This document shows, one piece after another, positions 18,421 to 28,481 of a stretch of DNA of 37,093 nt (position 1 is its first letter; each line of letters opens with the position of its first letter). The notes beneath the pieces are model-generated. The model made no database searches. It had not been told where the DNA came from and saw nothing but the letters and a program-made list of their open reading frames with translations. Source of the DNA: Methylococcaceae bacterium (GTDB lineage Bacteria; Pseudomonadota; Gammaproteobacteria; Methylococcales; Methylomonadaceae); contig JAGXGJ010000076.1 of the NCBI GenBank assembly GCA_024636875.1, positions 1-37,093 on the forward strand, in the 5' to 3' direction. The translations under genes were made by a program, and so were the position numbers.

Positions 18421-20112
18421 ATGTCAGACCAAAAAAAGTTGAGATTAGTGCTGTGCTGGCACATGCATCAGCCGGAATACAGGGACTTGCAAACCGGGGA
18501 ATTTAAATTGCCGTGGACTTATCTGCATGTCATTAAGGATTATGTCGACATGGTTGCGCATCTGGAAGCAGTACCGGAGGCAAAAGCGGTAATCAATTTT
18601 GCGCCTATTTTGCTGGAACAAATAGAAGAATATGCCAGCCAGATCAGCGGTTACCTGCATAAAGATCGAGCAATCACGGATCCTTTACTGGCGGCATTAG
18701 TTGCCCCGGTTATTCCTGAAGATCCTGAAGATCGTTTGCAACTGGTTAGGGACTGTATGCGGGCAAATCGTGACCGGCAAATCAACCGCTACCCGGCGTT
18801 CGTAAAACTGGTTGAAATGACTGATTGGCTTGAACAGCATTGCGGCTCGTTGTACTATGTCAATTCCCAGTTTATTAGCGACATACTGGTTTGGTATCAT
18901 CTGGTCTGGATGGGAGAAACAGTAAAATTAACGGACAGCAGGGTACAGTATTTAATACTGAAAGGCTCAGGTTATACGCTGCACGACAGGATTGAAATCC
19001 TGCAAATTATTGGAGATCTGCTGGCAGACGTGATCCGAAGATATAAGGTACTTGCCAAAAAAAATCAGATTGAACTTTCGATAACCCCTTATGCGCATCC
19101 TATTATGCCGTTGTTGCTGGACCTGAAGACGACACATGAAGCGATGCCCGATGCGCCTTTGCCTGAGTTGGCCGATTATCCGGGCGGTGAAGAGCGCGTG
19201 GCATGGCATCTAGAAAAAGGCGTGCAGACCTTTAAACGATTTTTTGGTTTTAAGCCCAAAGGTTGTTGGCCTTCAGAAGGCAGTGTCAGTGAGCAGACGC
19301 TGGAAATACTGGGTGATTTTGGCTTTAGATGGACAGCAAGCGGTGGAGCAGTATTGCGCAATAGTTTAGACCTGCAGGAAAATAAAAAACCATCAGGAAT
19401 ACATCACCCTTTTAAGCTTAAAAACACTAAAATAGCCTGTTTTTTTCGGGATGACGGCCTATCTGACCTTATCGGTTTTGAATATTCAAAATGGCATGCC
19501 GATGATGCTGTCGCCGATTTGATTCATCATCTGGAAAATATTGCAGCGCATGAACCCGGCGACAAAGTAGCTTCAATCATCATGGATGGCGAAAACGCCT
19601 GGGAATATTTTCCTGAAAATGGTTATCATTTCCTGAGCACCCTCTATAATCGATTGTCCAGTCACCCGGCAATAGAATTGACAACGTTTTCTGAGTGCTT
19701 GAAAAACAAGACAGTCGTAAAACCCCTGGCAAAACTGGTTGCGGGCAGTTGGGTTTACGGCACCTTTTCAACGTGGATTGGTTCAGCCGACAAGAACCGC
19801 GGCTGGGATATGCTGGGCGATGTTAAAAAGGCCTTCGATGAAGCTCTGGCCGCCAAGCGCTTAACCGGTAAACAAGTGCAAGAGGCCGAGTTTCAATTGG
19901 CGGTTTGTGAAGGTTCCGACTGGTTCTGGTGGTTTGGTGATTATAATCCAGGCGAAGCAGTCAGCAGTTTTGAAAAGCAATACCGGCTAAATTTAGCCAA
20001 TCTGTATCGATTATTAGGCGAAGAGCCTCCAGCTTATCTGGCGCTGTCATTTACCCAAGGGGTTGGTCACCCAGCCATGGGTGGAGCCATGCGGCCAGGC
20101 GTTGAATACTAA
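18421..20112 (+). CDS. glycoside hydrolase family 57 protein (alpha-amylase/glucanotransferase-like)
   Basis: LRLVLCWHMHQPEYRDLQTGEFKLPWTYLHVIKDYVDMVAHLE, GCWPSEGSVSEQTLEILGDFGFRWTASG, ASIIMDGENAWEYFPENGYHFLSTLY, EGSDWFWWFGDYN. Confidence 0.93.
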   Translation: MSDQKKLRLVLCWHMHQPEYRDLQTGEFKLPWTYLHVIKDYVDMVAHLEAVPEAKAVINFAPILLEQIEEYASQISGYLHKDRAITDPLLAALVAPVIPEDPEDRLQLVRDCMRANRDRQINRYPAFVKLVEMTDWLEQHCGSLYYVNSQFISDILVWYHLVWMGETVKLTDSRVQYLILKGSGYTLHDRIEILQIIGDLLADVIRRYKVLAKKNQIELSITPYAHPIMPLLLDLKTTHEAMPDAPLPELADYPGGEERVAWHLEKGVQTFKRFFGFKPKGCWPSEGSVSEQTLEILGDFGFRWTASGGAVLRNSLDLQENKKPSGIHHPFKLKNTKIACFFRDDGLSDLIGFEYSKWHADDAVADLIHHLENIAAHEPGDKVASIIMDGENAWEYFPENGYHFLSTLYNRLSSHPAIELTTFSECLKNKTVVKPLAKLVAGSWVYGTFSTWIGSADKNRGWDMLGDVKKAFDEALAAKRLTGKQVQEAEFQLAVCEGSDWFWWFGDYNPGEAVSSFEKQYRLNLANLYRLLGEEPPAYLALSFTQGVGHPAMGGAMRPGVEY

Positions 20113-20130
20113 CCAGAGACACTTTTAAGC

Positions 20131-21606
20131 GTGAAAAATCTTTTAAACAAACGCCGTGCAGGCATTCTGCTGCATATTACCTCGTTGCCCGGTGCAGATA
20201 AGCAGGGTGATTTCGGTCAGGATGCCTATTATTTTGTCAATTTTCTGCATGATGCCGGTATTGGCGTATGGCAAACGCTGCCTTTGGGCATAACCCATGA
20301 GGATGGTTCTCCTTATCAATGCTTATCAGCTCATGCCGGCAATCCGGCATTCATTGATATTGAGGGGTTGGTGAAACTGGGTTGGTTACAACATTCAGGG
20401 CAGTACGAAGAAGGCCAGGGAACTGCCGCGTTCAACAAAAGGAGCCTGGTCGCAAAAGCTTATCATGGTTTTATAGAGTGCGCTGAACGACGGGATTGGG
20501 ATGATTTTGCCCATTTTTGTCAGGAAAAGGCCTTTTGGCTTGATGATTTTGCCTTGTTTATAGCGCTTAGGGATGAATTGAATCAACAATGCTGGAATCA
20601 ATGGCCCGAACCATACAAGGAAAGAGATTCAAAAGCACTCAAGGAAGCACGCCACCGATTATCTGCGTTAATAGAAGAGATTAAATTCGAGCAATATGTT
20701 TTTTTCCGGCAATGGATGGCTTTAAAAGCCTATGCCAATGAACGCGGGGTGCTTTTGTTTGGCGATATTCCTATTTTCGTAGCTTATGACAGTTCAGATG
20801 TCTGGGCTAATCGTGAGGTTTTTAAACTCGATGAAGCTGGTGAATTGTTGGTTGTCGCAGGTGTTCCACCTGATTATTTTTCTGCAACGGGTCAGCGCTG
20901 GGGCAACCCGCATTATGATTGGAACTATCTAAAGAAAACCTGGTTTAAATGGTGGATTGAACGAATGCAAACTCAGCTCGAGCAGTTTGATATTCTTCGT
21001 ATCGATCATTTTCGTGGTCTGGAGGCGGCATGGGAGATACCCGCTGATGAACCTACAGCACAAATTGGGCAGTGGGTTAAAGCGCCTGGAAAAGCCTTGC
21101 TGAAGGAAATGAAAGCAAAACTGGGATCGATTCCCCTGGTGGCTGAAGATCTCGGTATTATTACCGATGAAGTCGAAGCATTGAGAGATGAGTTTGATTT
21201 ACCCGGCATGAAGATTTTACAGTTTGCTTTTGGTGGCGGGCCTGATAATCCCTATCTACCCGACAATTATGTAAAAAATTGCGTTGTTTATACCGGCACG
21301 CATGATAATGACACGACTTTGGGCTGGTCACTCAGCATCAGCGACTATGAGAGAAACTATATTTACGATTATCTGGGCAATCCGTCAATATCACTGCATT
21401 GCGCACTGATACAAGCCGCCTTGGGATCGGTTGCAAATCTTGCAGTTATCCCCATGCAGGATATTCTTGAACTGGGTTCCGAGGCGCGCATAAACACTCC
21501 AGGCACGACGGAAGGCAACTGGCAGTGGCGTTTTCAATGGGATCAGCTGTCACCCGAGCGGGCCGCCCGGCTTGCACATCTGGTAAAATTGTTTAACCGG
21601 AATTAA
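20131..21606 (+). CDS. malQ: 4-alpha-glucanotransferase
   Basis: RRAGILLHITSLPGADKQGDFGQDAYYFVNFLHDAGIGVWQTLPLG, LFGDIPIFVAYDSSDVWANREVF, LRIDHFRGLEAAWEIPA, VAEDLGIIT, YTGTHDNDTTLGW. Confidence 0.97.
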   Translation: MKNLLNKRRAGILLHITSLPGADKQGDFGQDAYYFVNFLHDAGIGVWQTLPLGITHEDGSPYQCLSAHAGNPAFIDIEGLVKLGWLQHSGQYEEGQGTAAFNKRSLVAKAYHGFIECAERRDWDDFAHFCQEKAFWLDDFALFIALRDELNQQCWNQWPEPYKERDSKALKEARHRLSALIEEIKFEQYVFFRQWMALKAYANERGVLLFGDIPIFVAYDSSDVWANREVFKLDEAGELLVVAGVPPDYFSATGQRWGNPHYDWNYLKKTWFKWWIERMQTQLEQFDILRIDHFRGLEAAWEIPADEPTAQIGQWVKAPGKALLKEMKAKLGSIPLVAEDLGIITDEVEALRDEFDLPGMKILQFAFGGGPDNPYLPDNYVKNCVVYTGTHDNDTTLGWSLSISDYERNYIYDYLGNPSISLHCALIQAALGSVANLAVIPMQDILELGSEARINTPGTTEGNWQWRFQWDQLSPERAARLAHLVKLFNRN

Positions 21607-21644
21607 GGAATTGAAATCTTATAACTGCAAATCGATGATTTGTC

Positions 21645-21705
21645 TTTTTATCCGTCTTCTGTGTCGTATCAACAGTTACCAGGCATGCCAGAGTCAAGTT
21701 GATAC
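21645..21705. repeat. Diverged relative of the 18232 palindrome, downstream of malQ
   Basis: tttttatccgtcttctgtgtcgtatcaaca resembles tttttgtccgtcttctgcgttgtataaaca at 18233; it keeps a hairpin gtatcaac (21666-21673)/gttgatac (21698-21705). Confidence 0.55.
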
Positions 21706-21784
21706 ACGCCTATTGCGTACGAAACAATCCCGCGTCAAATTGGCCGGTTATTTAATTTCCTATACCCAAACAATTCGGTTACAA

Positions 21785-21959
21785 ATTATAATGTGAATTA
21801 AGAGCTAAAGATCTAAAGAGCTAAAGAGCTAAAGATCTAAAGATCTAAAGTACTGAAATAAGCCCTCTCCGAAGGGAGAGGGTTGGGTGAGGGGAAATCA
21901 GATTAACATAACTCTTTGATTTTATGTTCTCAAATTTAGCTCTTAATTCACATTATAAT
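21785..21959. mobile_element. 175-bp MITE-like element with perfect 25-bp TIRs
   Basis: attataatgtgaattaagagctaaa (21785-21809) and its exact reverse complement at 21935-21959; internal 8-bp tandem repeats and a CCCTCTCC/GGAGAGGG hairpin. Confidence 0.8.
21803..21850 (+). repeat. Six tandem 8-bp repeats (agctaaag/atctaaag)
   Basis: agctaaag atctaaag agctaaag agctaaag atctaaag atctaaag read directly. Confidence 0.95.
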
Positions 21960-22002
21960 GGATAAGCAGATTGCAACTTCCTGTCAAAGGCAATCATGAA
22001 GA

Positions 22003-23007
22003 TTAATCGTTATCTTCTCCGGGTATTTGCCCTCGCAACTCTTCTGACAATAGCATTTGTCCACCTACACTAACAATTTGCTCTCCTGGATTGATTGCAA
22101 CGGGAATAAAATAACCCTCGCTTGTTGCTGAGTACTGGTCAATGTTACGACGGATGAAGTATTCCTGAGCTGTTTTAAGATAAACAAATGCCTGACCCAT
22201 ATGCCAGATTAGCGCGGATTTCGGAATAATAACGCCAGTCAGGTGAACGTTTTGTTCAGGAATCCAGGCGGTCACGTTCATGCCGGTCAGGATATTTTTA
22301 TCGCCGGTCTGGAAGTAATAGCTTTCACCTTGTGCGACTGTCTCTGTTTTTGCGGCCACTGAAACCAGCTCGGCTTTGCGGGCTTTGCTGCGGTCGCCTG
22401 AAGGATCAATATAAATAGTCTGAATGTCATCAGCCAAATGCTTATTGGCAGGTAAGGTAATATGCAGCAGTCTTTTCCGCCCTGATAAAAAAACGCCTAA
22501 TTTATCAGAATCCCTGGACATTGCCCGGTCGGTGAGTTCTTTTCCCCACAATAGCAGGGCTTCATCAAGAATCGCCTTGCCCTGAAAATCAGTGGCATTG
22601 ACTTGGGATTTATTGGTCTGCCATAGTGCTTGCTGTTCTTGCAAGCTGCGTTTTGAACTTACGCCATGACGATATAAATCTTGCTGACGGCTAATGTTCT
22701 GCTCAGCCTGCTTAAATCTTGCTTTAGCGCTGGAATTTTCAGTTAATGCAATCAGGTAGCGATTACGCAAGGCCAGTAAAGGCTGAATGCTGATGGCTTT
22801 GCCATTCGCAGTAAATTCGGCCTGATAATGGACTGGCTTAAGCGTGATTGTTTCAATGCCTGATAATGTCTGGGTTTCAGTATCAAGCTTGATAACCGAT
22901 TGCCCATTGTTGTTATATATTTCAGACGGGTGCTTTTCATCATCAGCAGCCAGACTCATCGATAAGAGGTTGAGGACAAAAAAGCAGGTGATTGACAGCG
23001 TATTCAT
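22003..23007 (-). CDS. Periplasmic adaptor (HlyD/RND membrane-fusion)-like protein
   Basis: Signal peptide; KARFKQAEQNISRQQDLYRHGVSSKRSLQEQQALWQTNKSQ helical hairpin; TGMNVTAWIPEQNVHLTGVIIPKSALIWHMGQAFVYLKT and GEQIVSVGGQMLLSEELRGQI, as in RND adaptors. Confidence 0.7.
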   Translation of the reverse strand: MNTLSITCFFVLNLLSMSLAADDEKHPSEIYNNNGQSVIKLDTETQTLSGIETITLKPVHYQAEFTANGKAISIQPLLALRNRYLIALTENSSAKARFKQAEQNISRQQDLYRHGVSSKRSLQEQQALWQTNKSQVNATDFQGKAILDEALLLWGKELTDRAMSRDSDKLGVFLSGRKRLLHITLPANKHLADDIQTIYIDPSGDRSKARKAELVSVAAKTETVAQGESYYFQTGDKNILTGMNVTAWIPEQNVHLTGVIIPKSALIWHMGQAFVYLKTAQEYFIRRNIDQYSATSEGYFIPVAINPGEQIVSVGGQMLLSEELRGQIPGEDND

Positions 23008-23135
23008 CAGCTAAAAAGGGATGTATAAATTGTTTAATAGAACTGCCCACCAGCGATTTTTTCCATCTTGTCTGTGTGCAGTTGGCAGGAGGCTAAAAAT
23101 TATAAGCTTTACGGGTAAATAAAGGTCAAAAAAAA

Positions 23136-23160
23136 GCCCCGGTTGAAAAACAACCAGGGC
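23136..23160 (-). terminator. Rho-independent terminator of xoxF
   Basis: gccccggttg-aaaaa-caaccagggc stem with a U-tract on the minus strand, just downstream of the xoxF stop. Confidence 0.85.
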
Positions 23161-23186
23161 TTCACCAGCAAACTAAAAATCAGATT

Positions 23187-25112
23187 TTAGTCAGTAGGTA
23201 GTGCGAATACCGTAAATACGCCACCCTGTTTGGTGAAATTGCTTAAGCTTGCGTAAGCACCGGTAGCACCTAAGCCTTCTTGTGATATTTTCAATGCTAT
23301 TTTTTCCAATTCAGCCTTTTTCACTGGATCGGTTTCTGCCGCTGCCTTGGCTTGAGCTTCTTCTAACTGTTTATTGAAGTCAGTAGCGATACCAATACCT
23401 GCCCAGCCGCCGATACCGGAAAGAACACCAACATATTGTTTGCCGTTGTATTTCCAGGTATTAACGTTGCCGATGATGCCGGAAGGGGTTTTGAATTTGT
23501 ACAATTCCTTGCCAGTTTTACCATCAACTGCTTTCAGGTAGCCTTCCAGTGTGCCGTAGAATACAACGCCACCGGCTGTAGAAAGTGAACCGGACCAAAC
23601 CGAGAAAGGTTCGCTGTTTGACCAAGCTATTTTGCCTGTTTTAGCGTCAAATGCGGTGAACTGACCCAGATTGGTTGTGCCATCCGGTTTACCTGTCAGA
23701 ACGTCTGCACCGGCCGGCAACATATCCAGAGTCGCGCCAACATAAGGCTGACCTGCTGTGTAGGATACTTCAAAAGGTTCGTAGTTCATGCACAGGTGGT
23801 TGCCTGAAATATAGAACAAGCCGGTTTGTGGTGAGTAAGAAACCGGTTGCTGGTTTTTACTACCCAATGCCGCAGGGCAAACGCCGTCTGTTCTGACGTC
23901 CTCACCGTTTTGTTCGGGGCTGTATTGGGCTACAACTTGTGGACGACCTGTATTCATATCAACGTGAGTTGCCCAGTTGACTGATTTATCGAATTTTTCT
24001 GCAACCAGCAGTTCACCTGTTTCACGATCCAGGGTGTAGCCAAAGCCGTTGCGGTCGAAATGCACGAGAGTCTTGTGCATTTTGCCCTTAACTTCCTGGT
24101 CAACCAGAACAGTTTCGTTAATACCATCAAAATCCCACTCATCGTGTGGAGTCATTTGGTATACCCATTTAACTGCGCCAGTGTCAGCATCACGTGCCCA
24201 TAATGACATGGACCATTTGTTGTCGCCCGGACGTTGTACAGGGTTCCATGTTGATGGGTTGCCTGATCCGTAGAAGATCAGATTCAGTTCAGGATCGTAG
24301 CTGGTCCAGCCCCAGGTGGTGCCGCCGCCGATTTTCCATTGGTCGCCTTCCCAGGTTTTTAAACTGGAATCAGCGCCCACTGGAGTAACCTTACCGTTTT
24401 CCCAGGTTGTTGTTTTGCTTGGGTCAATCAGCGTGTCCTTATCAGGGCCCATGCTGTAGCCTTTCCATCTCAATTTGCCCGTATTGATGTCATAAGCAGC
24501 CAGGAAGCCGCGAACACCAAATTCACCACCGGAAATGCCGGTTAACACAGTATCTTTAACAACTATAGGCGCGGCGGTATTGGTCATGCCCAGTTTGGGA
24601 TCGCCGTTTTGTACGCTCCAAATGCGCTTGCCGGTTTTAGCGTCCAATGCGGTTAAAACAGTATTGGATTGTTGCAGGAAAATTTTGCCATCACCGTAAG
24701 CTAAGCCACGATTGACGGTATCGCAACACATAACCGGAATAGTCACGTCAGCATCTTGTGTCGGTGTGAATTCCCAGATGACTGATTGAGTTTTTTGGTT
24801 GATTGCGAAAACAGTGTTAGGAAAAGGTGTGTGGATGTAAATAACATCATCGACAACCAGTGGCCCGCCTTCGTGACCGCGTAATACACCTGTAGAAAAG
24901 GACCATGCAGGTTGCAGATTTTTTACGTTGTTAACGTTAATTTCATCAAGCTTGCTGTAACGAGTTCCAGCGTAGTCGCCGCCCCAAGTTGCCCAGTTAG
25001 CGGGATCTTTGGTCAGGGCTTCGACACCGCTGTTAGCATTCGAAATTGCAGGTGCAGCTAATATTGACGCTACACTCGAAGCAATCAGCCAACTTCTTAA
25101 AGGCTTCTTCAT
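23187..25112 (-). CDS. xoxF: XoxF-type (lanthanide-dependent) PQQ methanol dehydrogenase
   Basis: PQQ beta-propeller; [19 protein letters not shown] vicinal Cys pair; [12 protein letters not shown], with Asp two residues after the catalytic Asp (the XoxF lanthanide-ligand position; Ala in MxaF); [42 protein letters not shown]. Confidence 0.93.
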   Translation of the reverse strand: MKKPLRSWLIASSVASILAAPAISNANSGVEALTKDPANWATWGGDYAGTRYSKLDEINVNNVKNLQPAWSFSTGVLRGHEGGPLVVDDVIYIHTPFPNTVFAINQKTQSVIWEFTPTQDADVTIPVMCCDTVNRGLAYGDGKIFLQQSNTVLTALDAKTGKRIWSVQNGDPKLGMTNTAAPIVVKDTVLTGISGGEFGVRGFLAAYDINTGKLRWKGYSMGPDKDTLIDPSKTTTWENGKVTPVGADSSLKTWEGDQWKIGGGTTWGWTSYDPELNLIFYGSGNPSTWNPVQRPGDNKWSMSLWARDADTGAVKWVYQMTPHDEWDFDGINETVLVDQEVKGKMHKTLVHFDRNGFGYTLDRETGELLVAEKFDKSVNWATHVDMNTGRPQVVAQYSPEQNGEDVRTDGVCPAALGSKNQQPVSYSPQTGLFYISGNHLCMNYEPFEVSYTAGQPYVGATLDMLPAGADVLTGKPDGTTNLGQFTAFDAKTGKIAWSNSEPFSVWSGSLSTAGGVVFYGTLEGYLKAVDGKTGKELYKFKTPSGIIGNVNTWKYNGKQYVGVLSGIGGWAGIGIATDFNKQLEEAQAKAAAETDPVKKAELEKIALKISQEGLGATGAYASLSNFTKQGGVFTVFALPTD

Positions 25113-25348
25113 ATATTTTTCTCCTGGTACTTTGTTAATTAGACAAAATACTGATTATGATTTTTTAAGACTAATATTAGTTTTTTGGGTGATCTTTATT
25201 TTTTTCCGTATGCATGTCAGGAATTTTTCACGCCAAGCGGGTAGATTCAATTATTTTGCCTAAAAAGTCAAATTTTAATAGGTGTAAGGTTAAAGTTCAA
25301 GGGAGAGGATTCAAATAGCGGGCTTTTTAAACCCTGCACCTTAACGTG

Positions 25349-26131
25349 TTAAATATCTTCAATTTTATAACCTTTACTATCCCAGCACAAAACCTCCCCT
25401 GCATCCTGGCTCCATGCGGCAAGTACAAAGCGCTGTGCGGGCTGATTGTTGATAGTAAAATTGTGAATCCCGGGACGGTGGGTATGGCCATGAATGAGTC
25501 GCAGGCAGTTATATTCGCTCATCACCCTGATCACCGTCTGCTGATTTACGTCCATAATTTCCCGGGATTTTTTACGTTTATGAAAGTGGCTGCGAATGCG
25601 ATACCAGCGAGCCGCCAATAAACGCATAAGCAGTGGCTTGGACAGTACGGCCTGCTGCCATTCCGGTGCATGGGATTTGGCTCGAAACGCCTGATATGGC
25701 AAGTCATCGGTGCAGAGCAGATCACCATGGGTAAGCAAGGTTGGTGTTCCGAATAAATCAATGACGACATAATCATCGAGTGGCGTAACACCAGTATCCT
25801 GACAGAATTTATGACCTAATAGAAAATCACGGTTGCCTTGCTGCAAAAAAACACGCGTGCCTGAATTGCTCAGTTGTTTAAGCTGCTTGCGGATTTTATT
25901 ATTAGGCGGCGTAAAGTCGTCGTCCCCTATCCAGGCATCGAATAGATCTCCCAGTATGTAAACAGCTGAGGCTTTTTTCGCCCGATTGTTGAGAAAAGCG
26001 AGAAATCGGCGGGTGATTTCAGGCTTTTCCAGTGAAATGTGTAAATCTGAAATAAACAGGATTTCTTTGCTCAATGAGTCGCTCTGGTGATTGCTGTGAA
26101 AAATAGGCGAAAGATGAAGGGCACAAGGCAA
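25349..26131 (-). CDS. lpxH: UDP-2,3-diacylglucosamine diphosphatase
   Basis: LFISDLHISLEKPEITRRFLAFL, VYILGDLFDAWIGDDD, QGNRDFLLGHKF, LLTHGDLLCTDD, LIHGHTHRP. Confidence 0.95.
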   Translation of the reverse strand: MPCALHLSPIFHSNHQSDSLSKEILFISDLHISLEKPEITRRFLAFLNNRAKKASAVYILGDLFDAWIGDDDFTPPNNKIRKQLKQLSNSGTRVFLQQGNRDFLLGHKFCQDTGVTPLDDYVVIDLFGTPTLLTHGDLLCTDDLPYQAFRAKSHAPEWQQAVLSKPLLMRLLAARWYRIRSHFHKRKKSREIMDVNQQTVIRVMSEYNCLRLIHGHTHRPGIHNFTINNQPAQRFVLAAWSQDAGEVLCWDSKGYKIEDI

Positions 26132-26171
26132 AAGGTGGCAATTCGTTACCTTGTGTTTTTTAGCCTTGAAC

Positions 26172-26756
26172 CTAATCCTTTACAACTTCAGTTTTTTCGA
26201 TAACGATATCTGTTTTGGGTACATCCTGATGCCCGCCACGATTGCCGGTAGCCTGTTTGGCCATTGCATCGACAACATCCATACCTTCAAGTACTTCGCC
26301 AAATACAGCGTAGCCCCAGCCACTTGGTGTCTGGCTGGTGTGATTTAAAAATGAATTATCTTTGTAATTAATAAAAAATTGGGCCGTGGCGGAATCAGGG
26401 TCGGATGTGCGAGCCATCGCTAACGTGCCGCGACGATTAGTCAGACCATTGTTGGCTTCGTTTTTGATAGGCGCATGTACCGCTTTTTGCTTGAAGCCGG
26501 TATCAAAGCCACCGCCTTGCGCCATAAAACCGGGTATGACACGGTGAAAAATAGTGCCGTTGTAAAAGCCTTCATTAACATAGGTTAAGAAATTTGCCGA
26601 TGATACAGGTGCTTTATCAGTATTGAGTTGAATGATAATTTCACCCAGCGACGTTGTTAATTTAACTTTTGATTGTGTATCAGTCATAGTATTTTCCTTT
26701 GCAAAAGAAAGTGTTGTGGTTAAAAGCAGAATCATGGATAGAACGAGTACACGCAT
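26172..26756 (-). CDS. cyclophilin-type peptidyl-prolyl cis-trans isomerase with signal peptide
   Basis: [91 protein letters not shown]. Confidence 0.95.
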   Translation of the reverse strand: MRVLVLSMILLLTTTLSFAKENTMTDTQSKVKLTTSLGEIIIQLNTDKAPVSSANFLTYVNEGFYNGTIFHRVIPGFMAQGGGFDTGFKQKAVHAPIKNEANNGLTNRRGTLAMARTSDPDSATAQFFINYKDNSFLNHTSQTPSGWGYAVFGEVLEGMDVVDAMAKQATGNRGGHQDVPKTDIVIEKTEVVKD

Positions 26757-26934
26757 TGATTTTTCCTGGAAAGCGGTGTAAATGACAAATTTTATGTGTT
26801 TTTAGCTTGAAAGAGAAGTATACACTTGGTAAATTGTGATGTTTAGTTGTCAAGCGCCACCACTTTATCGTTAACCGTTTGTAATGGATCGACGCTGAGT
26901 GCAGATATTGTCTAACGGTATAATTTATAAATGT

Positions 26935-28374
26935 ATGTTGAAAATATATAACACCCTGACCCGCAGTAAAGAACTGTTCCAGCCACGAGTACAGGGCAAG
27001 GTCGGCATGTATGTGTGCGGCATGACGGTTTATGATTATTGCCATATCGGCCATGCCCGCGTCATGGTCGTATTCGATATCGTCGCGCGTTATTTTCGAT
27101 ATTCAGGTTATGACTTGACCTATGTGCGAAATATTACCGATATTGATGATAAAATCATTCAGCGCGCCCATGAAAATAACGAAGAATTTGGGGAATTGAC
27201 CGGGCGTTTTATAAAGGTCATGCACGAAGATGAGCAGGCGCTTTCGGTGCTGCCCCCCGATAGCGAGCCAAGAGCGACGCAGTCTATTCCTGCCATTATC
27301 GCGATGATTCAAGCCTTGATCGCCAACGGGCAGGCCTACATTGGCAGCAATGGCGATGTATTCTACGCAGTGACTCGATTTAAAAATTACGGGCAATTAT
27401 CGGGCAAGAATCTGCACGACTTGCAAGCAGGTGAGCGCGTAGATGTTGACCTCGCAAAAGAGAATCCTATGGACTTTGTGTTATGGAAAATGGCGAAAGC
27501 CAATGAGCCAGCGTGGCCGTCACCCTGGGGTTTAGGCCGCCCCGGTTGGCATATCGAATGTTCAGCGATGTCTACCTGCTGCCTGGGCAATCATTTCGAT
27601 ATTCATGGCGGTGGCATGGATTTGCAGTTTCCGCACCATGAAAATGAAATCGCCCAGTCTGAAGGCGCGACCGGGGAGAAGTTCGTTAATGTATGGATGC
27701 ATAATGGTTTTGTGCGGATTAATGAAGAAAAAATGTCCAAGTCGCTGGATAATTTCTTTACTGTGCGTGAAGTGCTGAAGCAGTACAAGCCTGAAATTAT
27801 CCGTTTTTTTATCCTGTCCAGCCATTACCGCAGTCCGCTCAATTATTCCGATGAGCAGCTGAATGATGCAAAAGCAGCTTTAACACGGTTATATACGGCT
27901 CTGCGCGGTGTGAAATTTGCTGCGGATACAGGGGGGGCGGAAGAAGCTTATAAAACCCGCTTTGAACAGGCGATGGATGATGATTTCAATACGCCGGTTG
28001 CACTGTCAGTGCTATTTGATTTGGCTAGAGAATTGAATAAAGTCAAGGAAAACAATCCGGAAAGGGCAGGGGAACTGGCGGCCAGCCTCAAAATTTTAGG
28101 CGGCTTGCTGGGAATTTTGCACGATGATCCTGATACATTTCTTAAACAAGTGGTTTCACCTGCTTTATTTGTTGATAACGATACCTTTTATGGTGCGACC
28201 GTAACCGTCGAACCTGTATCAGCTCAGATTATCGAGCAGCAAATCCAGGCCCGTTTAGATGCCAAAAAAGCCAAAAACTGGGCTTTGGCCGATCAAATCC
28301 GTAATGAATTAAAACAGCAGGGCATTATTCTCGAAGACGCTCCCAATGGCACAACCAGTTGGCGGCGCGAATAA
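26935..28374 (+). CDS. cysS: cysteinyl-tRNA synthetase
   Basis: [90 protein letters not shown]. The ORF track starts at 26899; the homologous start is the internal ATG at 26935. Confidence 0.97.
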   Translation: MLKIYNTLTRSKELFQPRVQGKVGMYVCGMTVYDYCHIGHARVMVVFDIVARYFRYSGYDLTYVRNITDIDDKIIQRAHENNEEFGELTGRFIKVMHEDEQALSVLPPDSEPRATQSIPAIIAMIQALIANGQAYIGSNGDVFYAVTRFKNYGQLSGKNLHDLQAGERVDVDLAKENPMDFVLWKMAKANEPAWPSPWGLGRPGWHIECSAMSTCCLGNHFDIHGGGMDLQFPHHENEIAQSEGATGEKFVNVWMHNGFVRINEEKMSKSLDNFFTVREVLKQYKPEIIRFFILSSHYRSPLNYSDEQLNDAKAALTRLYTALRGVKFAADTGGAEEAYKTRFEQAMDDDFNTPVALSVLFDLARELNKVKENNPERAGELAASLKILGGLLGILHDDPDTFLKQVVSPALFVDNDTFYGATVTVEPVSAQIIEQQIQARLDAKKAKNWALADQIRNELKQQGIILEDAPNGTTSWRRE

Positions 28375-28481
28375 CATTTCTAAATGAGGAAAATCACAGA
28401 AACGTGTGTGGTCGGGTTAGCGTAGCGTAATCCGGCAACCGTAGTGTAAAAAAGCCTAAACGATAACAGAGCCGTTGCCCA

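Noticed and set aside
21803-21850. Tandem repeats considered as a CRISPR or iteron array
   Set aside because: Units are 8 bp with no spacers and lie inside a TIR-bounded element; no cas or rep gene nearby.
28400-28445. ggtcgggttagcgtagcgtaatccgg upstream of fchA as a regulatory hairpin
   Set aside because: Only an imperfect short inverted repeat resembling common intergenic repeats; evidence too weak for a separate claim.
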